Positions 1-8,831 of a stretch of DNA of 64,000 nucleotides are shown piece by piece. A model generated the notes under the pieces. That model saw nothing but the letters and a program-made list of their open reading frames with translations. It was not told the DNA's origin and ran no database searches. This DNA is from Ustilago trichophora. Lineage: Eukaryota > Basidiomycota > Ustilaginomycetes > Ustilaginales > Ustilaginaceae. Where the stretch lies: the NCBI GenBank assembly GCA_900323505.1, contig OOIN01000041.1, positions 247,154-311,153 on the forward strand, written 5' to 3'. Within the stretch, counting starts at the first letter, position 1; each line of letters begins with the position of its first letter. The position numbers and the translations under genes were made by a program.

Positions 1-692
1 AGAAAAAAAATATTTTTAGGGGATGGATATTCAATAGACTGCAGAGGTGCGCTTAAGCTGCGTCGAATGTTTGACGGGCTGAACTGCACTTTTTTTACCC
101 TTTTGTCTTTTTTTTGGCTGCGATTCGGTCGTGTAACTAATTGTTCGTGCATCGCACACCTCCACACACACACACACTCTCTCTCTCTCTCTTCTCTCTG
201 CCAAAAGCGTACCGACGCTGGAACTCCGGCCCCTTGGTTCAAGCAATTTCTTCCCTCTTTCTTTCTTAGAGGAGACAAAAATTTCGAATTTTTTTTTTGG
301 GCTCCTCGCTCTGCCAGACAGAGACACAAACCACGGCCGCGGCCACAGCCAAAGTCACACCGGAAGAGAGTCTAGAGTGGATACTGTTGCGCTCAGTTTG
401 TCATGCCTTGTCAGTGATCTCGCTCATCTCCGAATGTTGACAAGAGCAGACAGAGTTTAAAGGACTTGGTCGGACCACGTTGCGGCAAGCTAGAGTTGAG
501 CAGTCCGTAACTGCACCAAAAAGATCTGCAGTTGATCGCTGAATGGCTCGCATGTGGCCCAGCACATCTGATTGCTGGCTGGCTCCAATTCCTATTCTTG
601 TCACAGTCCACGCGAGTGTCAAAACAAGAACCAAAGAGACGCCAGAGTGGCGAGTGGCGGCAATCCATCGACGCGCGCCCAACCTCCATAAA

Positions 693-731
693 ATAAAATA
701 AAATAAAATAAAATAAATAAATAAAATAAAG
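693..731. repeat. AAAAT pentanucleotide microsatellite
   Basis: About seven to eight units of aaaat/aaat follow one another with few interruptions. This is simple-sequence DNA with no gene content. Confidence 0.9.
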
Positions 732-1652
732 GCTCGCTACCCTATCTCGTCGTTGCTTGTCAAAGCTTATGCTGCAACCTTGTCAATCTTGGCGGCGAGC
801 CAGCCAGGCAGCGCACGATCCATGCCTTCATGCCTTCACAATGTACCAAATTGATTGCTGGCATTATACAGAGATGCGAATGCTGCTCTGTTTCCGATGG
901 AAGCCACAGTCAAGCGAATCAAGTCCGGGCCGCAGGCAACTACTGCACCGTGGATAGAAAAGTGGCGGCTTGCATCTCAAGGCTCTTCTGACGCCTCTTT
1001 GTTTTTTTTTGTTTTTTTTTTCTCTTTTTTTTGCAAGCCTCGGTCAAGGTTGGTAGAACACATACGCACTTCGGTGTCGCTCACTCAAAAACAATCAAAA
1101 TTTTAGACTCGATTTAGTCTCATTTTGCACCGCTGACAGCAACGTCTTGTGCAGCGAGCGCTCTTTTGGATTCCAATTTGGGCCTAGTCTTACACACACT
1201 TGACCGGTCGTCTTGATCTGCTTAAGCGCTCTTTGCTAACTTTGGTGCCTCTTCGTCTGACCGATAGCAATTCTCAATTCTGCTTCCCGAGCCCTCGCTC
1301 GTCTGTAAATACACTACACTAAGTACACTCAGATGCATCTCGTCTCCATTGTCGCATTCCAAGCACTGGCTTTCTAGAAGCAACCAACGCCGAGCTTAAT
1401 CCACTTGGACAAGGGCTCAGCTGTTCAAAGGGTCTCTGCAGCACCCCTTCTGTGCATAATCCCACACTCTGTACAGTACTCTCCTTTTTGCCCCCACAAC
1501 GATCGTCGCTTTGCAGCATCTCATCCTAAGTGTGAACATTCTCCGAACCACACTACATTCACTCAGCTTACCTTCTGCTCGGTCGATCAGCTGCAGCCAA
1601 ACGCGCTTTTCTCGATTAGACCCAAACACGCAATCATGTTTTAGTCAATCTT

Positions 1653-1659
1653 GTTGTGG

Positions 1660-1713
<54 letters not shown>
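1653..1713. repeat. (TTG)n trinucleotide microsatellite
   Basis: About twenty uninterrupted TTG units. All frames through the array are open, which produces artificial homopolymer peptides, so ORFs crossing it should be ignored. Confidence 0.95.
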
Positions 1714-1714
<1 letters not shown>

Positions 1715-3085
1715 CTGACCCCTTTGTCCCGATTGGCATCGTGGGACTTCGTGATCTAGCCGCTTCTCCACTCAAAAGTCTTGGCTCAAACCTTCCACGC
1801 ATCACCCGTCTCGACTCTAGCGTGCCAAGCATCCAGTCTGATCAAACAATCATCCAGCCAAGAACAACGTCTCGGGATCGAATCAAGTCTTGGCCATCAA
1901 CCGGTGGCCCCTAAAATTCTCACCTCCAGCTTTCAACACACAGAGTAGTCTCGCACCCATCTCGGCTGTGCCAAAAAAAAATAAAAAACAAAAAAAGTCA
2001 ATTTTCTGAAACCTCTCTGACGTCTCTCTGATCAAAATGGGAAGTTTCTCATCAAACAAGCGTTTCCTCCACCCTGATTGCACACAGTTGACCATTCATT
2101 GGCAGGATGCCCCACGTTGAGATTTGCAGAGCCGCTCTAACACTTGACTCGCACTTTTCTTCCGTTCTTGCTCTCTCCCACCACGCAACTCTTGACCGCT
2201 CGCCGTCTGGCACGTATGCCTGATCAAGGTCTCGATGGAACTTCATGTCATGACAAGTTTCCAACACAAGTCATTCACCAGCGTTGTCTTTCCGCAAAGC
2301 CGACGCCATCCTTGGTCCAGCCCTGAGTGCTTGCGCAAGAGAGAGACCATGCACCTCCATCTCGGGCCCTGGCTGGCGATCATGCTTGAACCAATTTTTC
2401 GGCACGACTCACTCCGACAACACCACAGTGCCGCTCTCTCAACTCTACATGAAACCTCGTCTGCTCTACCTTACTGCAACGCATCCTATTTGCGCAATAC
2501 CTGAGTCCGGAGCGTAGTTTACCCTCGATGATTGCCATCCTCGTCTACGCTTTCGGCTCAGGCACCTCACATTTTTACAGATCACCGCCCTGTCCACGGA
2601 AGTCCGCTGCGAAAATCAAAAATCTGACAGATCGCCTCGCGTGGCTCTCCCGTTCCGTTCCCGCTCCGCCTGCCTCTCACAGCCTCATCGGCTCTCGCCA
2701 CTATTCGCAGCCCATTGATACGTTTTGCCATACCGCTTCATCGCCTCTGCTCACAGACACCCGCTCTGCTTCATCGTTTCCGGTGCCACGCAAGACGCCT
2801 TCCGGTCTTTGCTTGTGGCTTGGCTTCTTTCCCTGTCCGGGTAGAGTAAGTACCCTGATTTGTGTGATTTCATCTCACCTGTTTCGTCCCCATACATCAG
2901 CCAGAGTGCCAAAAATGGCTTGTGCTGTTCGCATTCCTTCATAAATTCATTCAAAATCCCCAAGAACGGAAGGTTGTGTCCGCGCAAACCCAGCCTCGCA
3001 ATTACCCAGTCGGGATTGGACGTCTGATGGTTGGCCCTGAAATTTTCGTCGTGAGAAATCTTATCTTCCAAGGAGAGGAAAAGCC

Positions 3086-3169
3086 GTTGGGGGTGGCTTC
3101 GATAGTGTAGCCACCCAGGGTGGCTTCGAGGGTGGCTTCGTGACGGATTTTTCCGTTTTTTAGGATATG
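3086..3169. mobile_element. Family A palindromic element, partial (right arm)
   Basis: The GTGGCTTCG-rich core and the right terminal arm (ending TTTTTTAGGATATG) of the family A foldback element are present. The matching left arm is degraded or missing. The complete members of the family lie at 3294-3397, 3602-3788, 4399-4566, 5878-6022, 6157-6340 and 23408-23555. Confidence 0.6.
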
Positions 3170-3293
3170 ATTTGAAGCTGAAAAACAAAAGCGCCTCAAA
3201 TTTGTATTAGTGACCCACAAATGGGCCAGTCCCGTTAGTCATAAAAAATAAAAATAAAAATGTTTCCTCGAAGTCCTAACCAGTGAGCTTAAT

Positions 3294-3397
3294 CACATCG
3301 TAAAAAGGGGAAAAATCCGTCATGAAGCGAAAGCCAGCTGATCGGGGGTGCCTTCAAGGGTGGCTTCGTGATGGATTTCTCTTTTTTTCACGATGTG
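3294..3397. mobile_element. Family A MITE-like palindromic element, copy 1
   Basis: It begins CACATCGTAAAAA and ends with the inverted form TTTTTCACGATGTG. The arms continue inward through GGAAAAATCCGTCATGAAGC and its inverted partner. It is flanked by a 3-bp direct repeat AAT (3291-3293 and 3398-3400), as expected of a target-site duplication. It has no coding capacity, so it would need a transposase supplied in trans. A 3-bp duplication fits the PIF/Harbinger or CACTA superfamilies, but assignment is open. Confidence 0.8.
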
Positions 3398-3504
3398 AAT
3401 GATCCGATAACTTATTGGGCCTGTCACGTTACTACAGAGATTTCCTAATTTTTGGTCATCGTTGAATTCATGATTCACGTCCCCGAAACATCCTGATCAT
3501 CAAT

Positions 3505-3560
3505 CACGTCGTAAAAAGAGGAAAAATACGTTGCGAAGCCACCCTCGAAGCCACCCACGA
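3505..3560. mobile_element. Family A element, solo left arm
   Basis: The left terminal arm (CACGTCGTAAAAAGAGG) and the start of the GCCACCC-rich core are present without a matching right arm before the next complete copy. It is probably truncated or interrupted by copy 2. Confidence 0.55.
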
Positions 3561-3601
3561 TCAAGCTGGTTTTCTGCGAAGCTACCGGGTGGGTTTGCAA
3601 T

Positions 3602-3788
3602 CACATCGTAAAAAGAGGAAAAATCCGTCATGAAGCCACCCTTGAAGGCACCCCCAATGGGCTGGCTTCCGGCGAAGCCACCCCGGGTGGGTTTGGTAGC
3701 CACCTAAGGTGGCTTCACAGAAAGCCAGCTGATCGGGGGTGGTTTCAAGGGTGGCTTCGTGATGGAATTTTCATTTTTTCACGATGTG
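3602..3788. mobile_element. Family A MITE-like palindromic element, copy 2
   Basis: The ends are CACATCGTAAAAA and TTTTTCACGATGTG, flanked by AAT at 3599-3601 and 3789-3791. The interior is a chain of GCCACCC and GGGTGGC words that can fold back on themselves. It is longer than copy 1 because the core is expanded. Confidence 0.8.
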
Positions 3789-3836
3789 AATTTCACGAAC
3801 ACAGATTTCACATCCCGAAAACGAAAAAAGAAAAAG

Positions 3837-3882
3837 AAAAAACAAACAAACAAACAAACAAACAAACAAAGAACAAAAAAAA
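3837..3882. repeat. A-rich / (AAAC)n low-complexity tract
   Basis: Tandem AAAC units between family A elements. They open a poly-Phe/Val/Cys/Leu frame on the other strand that is not a gene. Confidence 0.85.
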
Positions 3883-4066
3883 ACGACAGGGTGGCTTTGA
3901 GATTAGGTTCGTAACAGGGGTTTTTCTTCTTTTTTTTCCCTTTTTTGACGATGTGAATGTTTTTTTACAATGTGAATCTCTTGACCTGAAATTTCCAGTT
4001 TGGAAAATCAGTTGTTTCATGACCTTGCAACAAAAAATAAATGCAACAACAAATATGACTGAACGG

Positions 4067-4190
4067 GATTGGTCCATTAACGGGTCGGGGCCATCAATGA
4101 GTCACCAACACAATTTCGATGAGCTTTTGTGTTTCAACTTTAATTTTTATTGAAGACCACTCATGGACCTGACCCGTTAATGGGCCAGTC
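4067..4190. mobile_element. Family B palindromic element, copy 1
   Basis: The left arm (TTGGTCCATTAACGGGTC) and the inverted right arm (GACCCGTTAATGGGCCA) flank a non-coding AT-rich interior with no ORF. Family B is distinct from family A: its arms are built on GGCCCAT...GGGTCAGGCC words rather than GCCACCC. Confidence 0.6.
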
Positions 4191-4246
4191 ACGTCAAACG
4201 AACCCGAGATTTAGTGGGGTCGTGTGACAAATTATTGTGTTTATTG

Positions 4247-4397
4247 TTAGTGGCCCATAACAGAGTCAGGCCATCAAAGAATCACAAATACGATTTTTTT
4301 CCAAAAGTGTTCGAAAAAATCCAAGTAGGAATACAAAAGCGTCCATATTTTGTATCGCTAATTCCTTGATGGGCCTGACTCTGTTATGGGCCACTAA
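4247..4397. mobile_element. Family B palindromic element, copy 2
   Basis: The arms are near perfect: TTAGTGGCCCATAACAGAGT at the left and its inverted form ending GGGCCACTAA at the right. The interior is AT-rich and includes the words AAGTAGGAATACAAAAGCGT also found in copy 3. The right end abuts the AAT duplication of family A copy 3. Confidence 0.75.
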
Positions 4398-4398
4398 T

Positions 4399-4566
4399 CA
4401 TATCGTAAAAAAAGGAAATATCCACCTCGCAGCCACCCGCCGGAGCCACCCCCGATTGTAATGAAAAAAATCAAATTCAATTCATTTTGGTACCGAGTGG
4501 TGAATACAATCGGGGGTGGCTTCGGCGGGTGGCTGCGAGGTGGATATTCCCTTTTTTTACGATGTG
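4399..4566. mobile_element. Family A MITE-like palindromic element, copy 3
   Basis: The arms are about 60 bp, nearly perfect, and joined by a short AT-rich spacer. The ends are CATATCGTAAAAA and TTTTTACGATGTG, with AAT at 4396-4398 and 4567-4569. It sits directly between two family B palindromes, so family A appears to have inserted into or beside family B. Its high arm identity suggests it is young, or maintained by gene conversion between arms. Confidence 0.85.
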
Positions 4567-4578
4567 AATGTTAACGGG

Positions 4579-4726
4579 AGTGGCCCATAACAGAGTCAGG
4601 CCCATTAAAGAATCACAAATACCTTTTTTTTCCCGAAGTGTTCAAAAAATTTCAAGTAGGAATACAAAAGCGTGCATATTTTGTATTGCTGATTCTTTAA
4701 TGGGCCTGACTCTGTTATGGGCCACT
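4579..4726. mobile_element. Family B palindromic element, copy 3
   Basis: The left end AGTGGCCCATAACAGAGTC and the inverted right end ending GGGCCACT are essentially perfect over more than 40 bp. The interior is clearly homologous to that of the copy at 4247-4397. Confidence 0.75.
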
Positions 4727-4746
4727 CCTACTTCGGGGATAACCGG

Positions 4747-4906
4747 ACTGGCCCATCAACGGGTCAGGCCCATTTGGGTCACTAGTACAGGGTCACTAAT
4801 ACAATATTGAGGAGCTTCTGTATCTCAACTTCAAATCTTTTAAACACTTTTCGCAAAAATTGTATTGGTGACCCACTGATGGGCCTGACCCGTTAATGGG
4901 CCCGTC
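4747..4906. mobile_element. Family B palindromic element, copy 4
   Basis: The left arm ACTGGCCCATCAACGGGTC and the right arm GACCCGTTAATGGGCCCGT are inverted and diverged. The interior is AT-rich with GTCACTAATACAAT words that recur in inverted form near the right arm. Confidence 0.6.
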
Positions 4907-5164
4907 ACGTTATGCAAAGGGCAACATCATCGAAATGTGGCCAGATGGGCCAAAATTTGCGAGTCGACCAAAATCATAAATAAAGAACCTAAAATTCAGA
5001 GCAGACTGTGTCGACTTAGCATGCAGAGTTAAATAAAATATAATCTTGGTACCTTTTTTATCACTTCGAGCACAAATCACGTTTGAAAGGTCCGCAAAGC
5101 ATACCTATCAAAGCGGTTCTATGTGATCCGTCAAAAAGAGTCAGATCGGAAAGGGTAAGGGAAA

Positions 5165-5260
5165 GCAAATTCCTCATTGATGCCACCCTCGAAGCCACCC
5201 TAGAAGCCACCCGGGGTGGCTACCCAGAGAAGCCACCCAAGGAGCCACCTAGGGTTGCTT
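5165..5260. mobile_element. Family A core without terminal arms
   Basis: A run of GAAGCCACCC words followed by the inverted GGGTGGCT form. Neither CATATC-type terminus is present, so this is a decayed fragment of the palindromic family A core. Confidence 0.5.
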
Positions 5261-5877
5261 TCGCAAATTCAGCCTATCAGAACTACCCATCTTGCATGGT
5301 TTGTACTCAAATGGCCTGCCAACGGTTGTTTCGAAATCATGAATTGCGAAACATCTGTGCGCTGGATAAACTGCTTGGAAGCCCCATGCTCTTGGGAGCA
5401 GCTCAAGCTTGCAGGCATAGAACCCGGCAAAGAAGGCAATGCCTTCCCTCATGACTAGGGGATCACGGAGCGGTGAGGTTAAGGTGACTGCCGCTGCGGT
5501 TTTTGGCCACACGGCAGAGATGGCGATGTCACATGTCGAGATTGACCGGGCTCAAGCCGCCAGCCCAGCCCACATGTTGCACTCAATGGCTGCCTGTGTA
5601 TGCGATGAGCTCGAGCTCGAGAATCCAGATCGCATGCGGCTTCACATGTTTCCATGCGTGTTCGTGAGTCGCTACGCTTGAAAGCATGGTCTGACAGGAT
5701 ATCGAGGCAAGAGCTGTACTGCCTCGAGATCCTGAACAGTAACACGAGACCTGTATAGAGCACCGCAACGTTGATTGAGTCAGAACGGCTCCCTATCGCA
5801 GTCGTATGCAGTGCTATGGGGTGTATTCCATGTGCGCAGATGGATCGGTATTACTCCACAACAGACGACGCAAGTTA

Positions 5878-6022
5878 CATGGTAAAATAAGGAAAAATCC
5901 GTCACGAAGCCACCCTTGAAGCCATCCAGGGTGGCTAAAGCGAAAACCCACCCTCGAAGCCAGCCAGATCGGGGGTGGCTTCAAGGGTGGCTTCGTGACG
6001 GATCTTCCCTTTTTAGGATGTG
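5878..6022. mobile_element. Family A MITE-like palindromic element, copy 4
   Basis: The left arm (GGTAAAATAAGGAAAAATCC, then GTCACGAAGCCACCC) and inverted right arm (GGGTGGCTTCGTGACGGAT through TTTTTAGGATGTG) are clear. The flanking trinucleotides TTA and AGT do not match, so the target duplication is lost or an end is degraded. Confidence 0.7.
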
Positions 6023-6156
6023 AGTGACGACGCAGTGACTCAAGATTGCTTGAAGGGGCCGTCAGAGACACTGGCTTAAGGAGAGTGCCTTCAGAGCCCT
6101 CCTGCTATGCACGTATATTGTAGGAACGCCACCTTATCCGGGTCCGAGCTGGCTAT

Positions 6157-6340
6157 CATATCCTGAAAAAAGTTGGACCCCGGAGCCACCCTAGCAACCG
6201 CCCTGGATGGCTGCTCCGAGCAGCCACCCAGAGCAAGCACCTAGATTGGGGGTGCTTGCGGGGTGGCTCCCCAGTAGCAACCACCCCGGGTGCTTGCTAG
6301 GGTGGCTCCGGGGTCCAACTTCTACTTTCTTTAGAATATG
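6157..6340. mobile_element. Family A MITE-like palindromic element, copy 5
   Basis: The ends are CATATCCTGAAAAAAG and CTTTCTTTAGAATATG, flanked by TAT at 6154-6156 and 6341-6343. The core uses GGAGCCACCC and GCAAGCACC words and differs from the other copies, so it may be a subfamily. Confidence 0.75.
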
Positions 6341-6343
6341 TAT

Positions 6344-7265
6344 GACTTGGGGATGACAGAGAGCGACACAGGAAGCCAATCACAGACGCAAGTGGTGTCT
6401 AGCCGAAGAGCGTCGACTCCGCGGAATATGAAAGCCGACAGTCGATATGCGTCCTCCGACTATCCGCATCGACTCAAACGAGGCGTATTAACCGACCGAC
6501 CGTCGATCGTCATAAGCAAGCTTGTTCGAAACATGTGCGCGGGTGATTGGTGCAGTTGTTTCAAAGCTGCACTGCGCTAGATGGAACGGTGGACTTGGTG
6601 GAAAGCGCCGATCGGGTTCACAAAACCATGGACCGGGGCAGAGAGCGGCGTGTTTGCAAGGCTGTGCGTGCAAGCTACTTTCACACCGCTCCACGTGTCA
6701 AACGTCATACCAGCAGCGTCGTAACCCAGACAGGACGTTGCAAGAGATCGTCAGCTCTTTCTCGCAGCAAGGCAATTTCTCGTACTTTGAGCTCATACAG
6801 ACCTTGACGCTCAATATGCACATTGTTGCGAATGCGGGTGTGCATTGTGAAGCCCCTTGACATCTTTACACAACCCGATCTGTTTTGAGTTTCGCTGCGT
6901 CTCAGTCGTCAAACATCATCAAAGTCACGCAGGCGCACAGACTGTAGATGAGTAGAACCTGGGTGCTCTGGGCCTGTCTCTTACCCATGACAACCTGTTT
7001 CAATCAGCGCTAGACTGCTTCTCTCTCAAGCTTGATGCCTTTCAGACTTGAACGAGCAGCACAGGCAGCGTCATCGGAAGCTATAGAAGTCTATCATCAA
7101 AAGTATATCGTTGCGTGCATTACGGCCATCAAGCCAGATTTGTGGAGAATCAGCGAGGCACGAGAATCGAAAGGGTGACGAAACAAACGTGAAATCGTAG
7201 AAACAGAGAGCATCCGATCATGAGGGTATAAAGGAGTCAAGCAGATGCCGCCGTACGCGACACAT
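6344..7265. other. Intergenic, no gene seen
   Basis: Short ORFs on both strands lack codon bias and family resemblance. The right part is presumably the 3' flank of the secreted hydrolase gene on the minus strand. Confidence 0.5.
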
Positions 7266-8831
7266 TTACTCGGGTCTAATGGGTCCAGGGCCGGGGGGAA
7301 GGTAACGGGCGCCCGTAATGGCGGCACGACCACAGTCGCTAGAAAACATGGCGTAGTTGTCGTGTCCGACACCATCGACGACACAGTACCTAGCGCCAAA
7401 TCTCCAAGGGTTGAGACTGGAGACGCCCTGGTCCTTGAGCGACTGGTAGCCGTAGAATTGCGAAACGTCGGTTTGGGTGCCGCCGAGGAGGTTGATGTAG
7501 GCCCACCAGGCGTAGCCACGGTCACGACGGTTCTGACCACCCTGAGCCTGGACTGGGCAGCTCTGGTCACCGCTCTGGTCGCGAGAGTAGGTGTCGAGGT
7601 CGGCAGTCATGAGGGTGATGTCCTGGGTGATCCAGTTGCGGAAAGCAGATGGACCGCCTGGGTTGCGCTCGGCAACGTAGCGAGGCATGGGGCTGCCAAA
7701 GCCGTAGCCCCAAGTGTTGAAGTCGGAGCAACCTGCGGGCGAGTTGGGTCGAGCAGTGGTAAAGTAAGGCATGGAGGGAGAGTTGGCAAGAACGTACTTG
7801 TAGCCAGTGTTGGGCTTGAGCATGCCGTACTTGGCCATCATGCTGGCACCTCCAGAGTGAGCAACGACAAAGACGCGCCTGAGGTTGGGGAACTTGGACC
7901 TGTCGCGGAGAAGGTTGACGAGCGAGTCGATGACGTCAAAGGAAGAGCACGAGCCGACACCAGCGGGTGCAACGGCATCGGCACCGTTGGCCCAGTCGTT
8001 GCTGTTCCAGGCCAAGTTCTTAGTGGGCTGGTACCACTTGCCCGAGTCGCTGGAAGCGTAGAAGTTGGGTGCGATGATGACGCCTTCGTCGCCAACGACG
8101 TTGCGAAGCGAGGTGAAGTAGTCGTTGAAGTTGCGACCAGAGCCGTGCTGAACGATCCAAGCAGTCGAGGCAGAGCTGGAGCGGGTGACGGGATAGTTTT
8201 TGTTGACAAACATGGGGATAGTGAACGACGAGGTGGTGCAACCTTTGTACTGGACCAGTGTAGCACCAGAAGGAGGAGCTGGAAGGGTCGAGCCACCGAC
8301 GGCGCCAGCATCACGGGTGAAGCCATACGAAGCGACGACGGTGCCACCGGTGCTAGTAGGGCCATCTTTCCAGGTAGCTGCAGACTTGTCCTGCTTAGTG
8401 GTGTAGAGAGCGCAAATGACGTTGCCTTCAGAGCTGCCCCTCATCTCGACGGGATGGAAAAAGCCGCAGCGAGAGGTTCTTTCACAGATGGCGCCACAGG
8501 CGTTGACCTCGGCTTGACCGACCGTAGTAGCACCGGCAATGGCGGAACGGGTGATGTACTGCCCAGAAGAGGTACCGAAGGAGACACGTGCACCGTCAAT
8601 GCCCCACGAGTAGCGGTATCCGGACGGGCCTTGGAGGTTGGTGTTGTAGCGACGCTCGAGTGGAGCTGCAGTGGAGATCATGCCATCGTATCGGGCCTCT
8701 AGCTGATCTCTGGCGAAAACATCGGTCGAGTTGCTGGTGAAGACAATGGGAGAGGGAAGGGCCTGAGCGAGCGGGGAGAGGGCTGCCAAGAGAAGCGCGC
8801 TTGTGAGTGTAGCAACGGAAAGACGAACCAT
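7266..8831 (-). CDS. Secreted alpha/beta-hydrolase-like protein
   Basis: This single-exon gene encodes 521 aa. The first in-frame ATG with a good leader is at 8831: residues 1 to about 24 form a signal peptide (Arg at position 3, long Ala/Leu-rich core), so the product is probably secreted. Around residues 95-140 a Cys-containing stretch (ACGAICERTSRCGFF... CALYT) vaguely recalls an Apple/PAN-like module. The C-terminal 300 residues look like an alpha/beta hydrolase: HGSGRN suggests an oxyanion-hole strand, and the nucleophile elbow VVAHSGGAS places Ser326 in A-H-S-G-G. A late DGVGHDNY may supply the His. The substrate is unknown; such proteins in fungi are usually annotated only by fold. It has no close neighbour: over 900 bp of empty DNA lie downstream and over 3 kb upstream. 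A 485-aa frame on the opposite strand is a codon-bias shadow. Confidence 0.85.
   Translation of the reverse strand: MVRLSVATLTSALLLAALSPLAQALPSPIVFTSNSTDVFARDQLEARYDGMISTAAPLERRYNTNLQGPSGYRYSWGIDGARVSFGTSSGQYITRSAIAGATTVGQAEVNACGAICERTSRCGFFHPVEMRGSSEGNVICALYTTKQDKSAATWKDGPTSTGGTVVASYGFTRDAGAVGGSTLPAPPSGATLVQYKGCTTSSFTIPMFVNKNYPVTRSSSASTAWIVQHGSGRNFNDYFTSLRNVVGDEGVIIAPNFYASSDSGKWYQPTKNLAWNSNDWANGADAVAPAGVGSCSSFDVIDSLVNLLRDRSKFPNLRRVFVVAHSGGASMMAKYGMLKPNTGYKYVLANSPSMPYFTTARPNSPAGCSDFNTWGYGFGSPMPRYVAERNPGGPSAFRNWITQDITLMTADLDTYSRDQSGDQSCPVQAQGGQNRRDRGYAWWAYINLLGGTQTDVSQFYGYQSLKDQGVSSLNPWRFGARYCVVDGVGHDNYAMFSSDCGRAAITGARYLPPGPGPIRPE

Larger units (their letters stand above)
1..3000. other. Gene-poor left edge
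   Basis: No ORF here shows the codon bias or family similarity of the genes further right. The stretch holds pyrimidine-rich DNA, CT and CA microsatellites (about 168-200), an AAAAT-type pentamer array (about 690-730), and a TTG trinucleotide array (1653-1713) that opens spurious poly-Leu, poly-Cys and poly-Asn frames. It could be the regulatory region of a gene off the left edge or a non-coding transcript. Neither can be shown from sequence alone. Confidence 0.6.

Noticed and set aside
1511..1914. Frames with poly-Cys, poly-Leu and poly-Asn
   Set aside because: Produced by the TTG microsatellite at 1653-1713.
7245..8702. 485-codon plus-strand frame opposite the secreted hydrolase
   Set aside because: It is the antisense shadow of a GC3-biased gene. 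Its peptide is Val/Gly/Ala/Asp-rich without a signal or family motif, whereas the minus frame has a signal peptide and hydrolase motifs.
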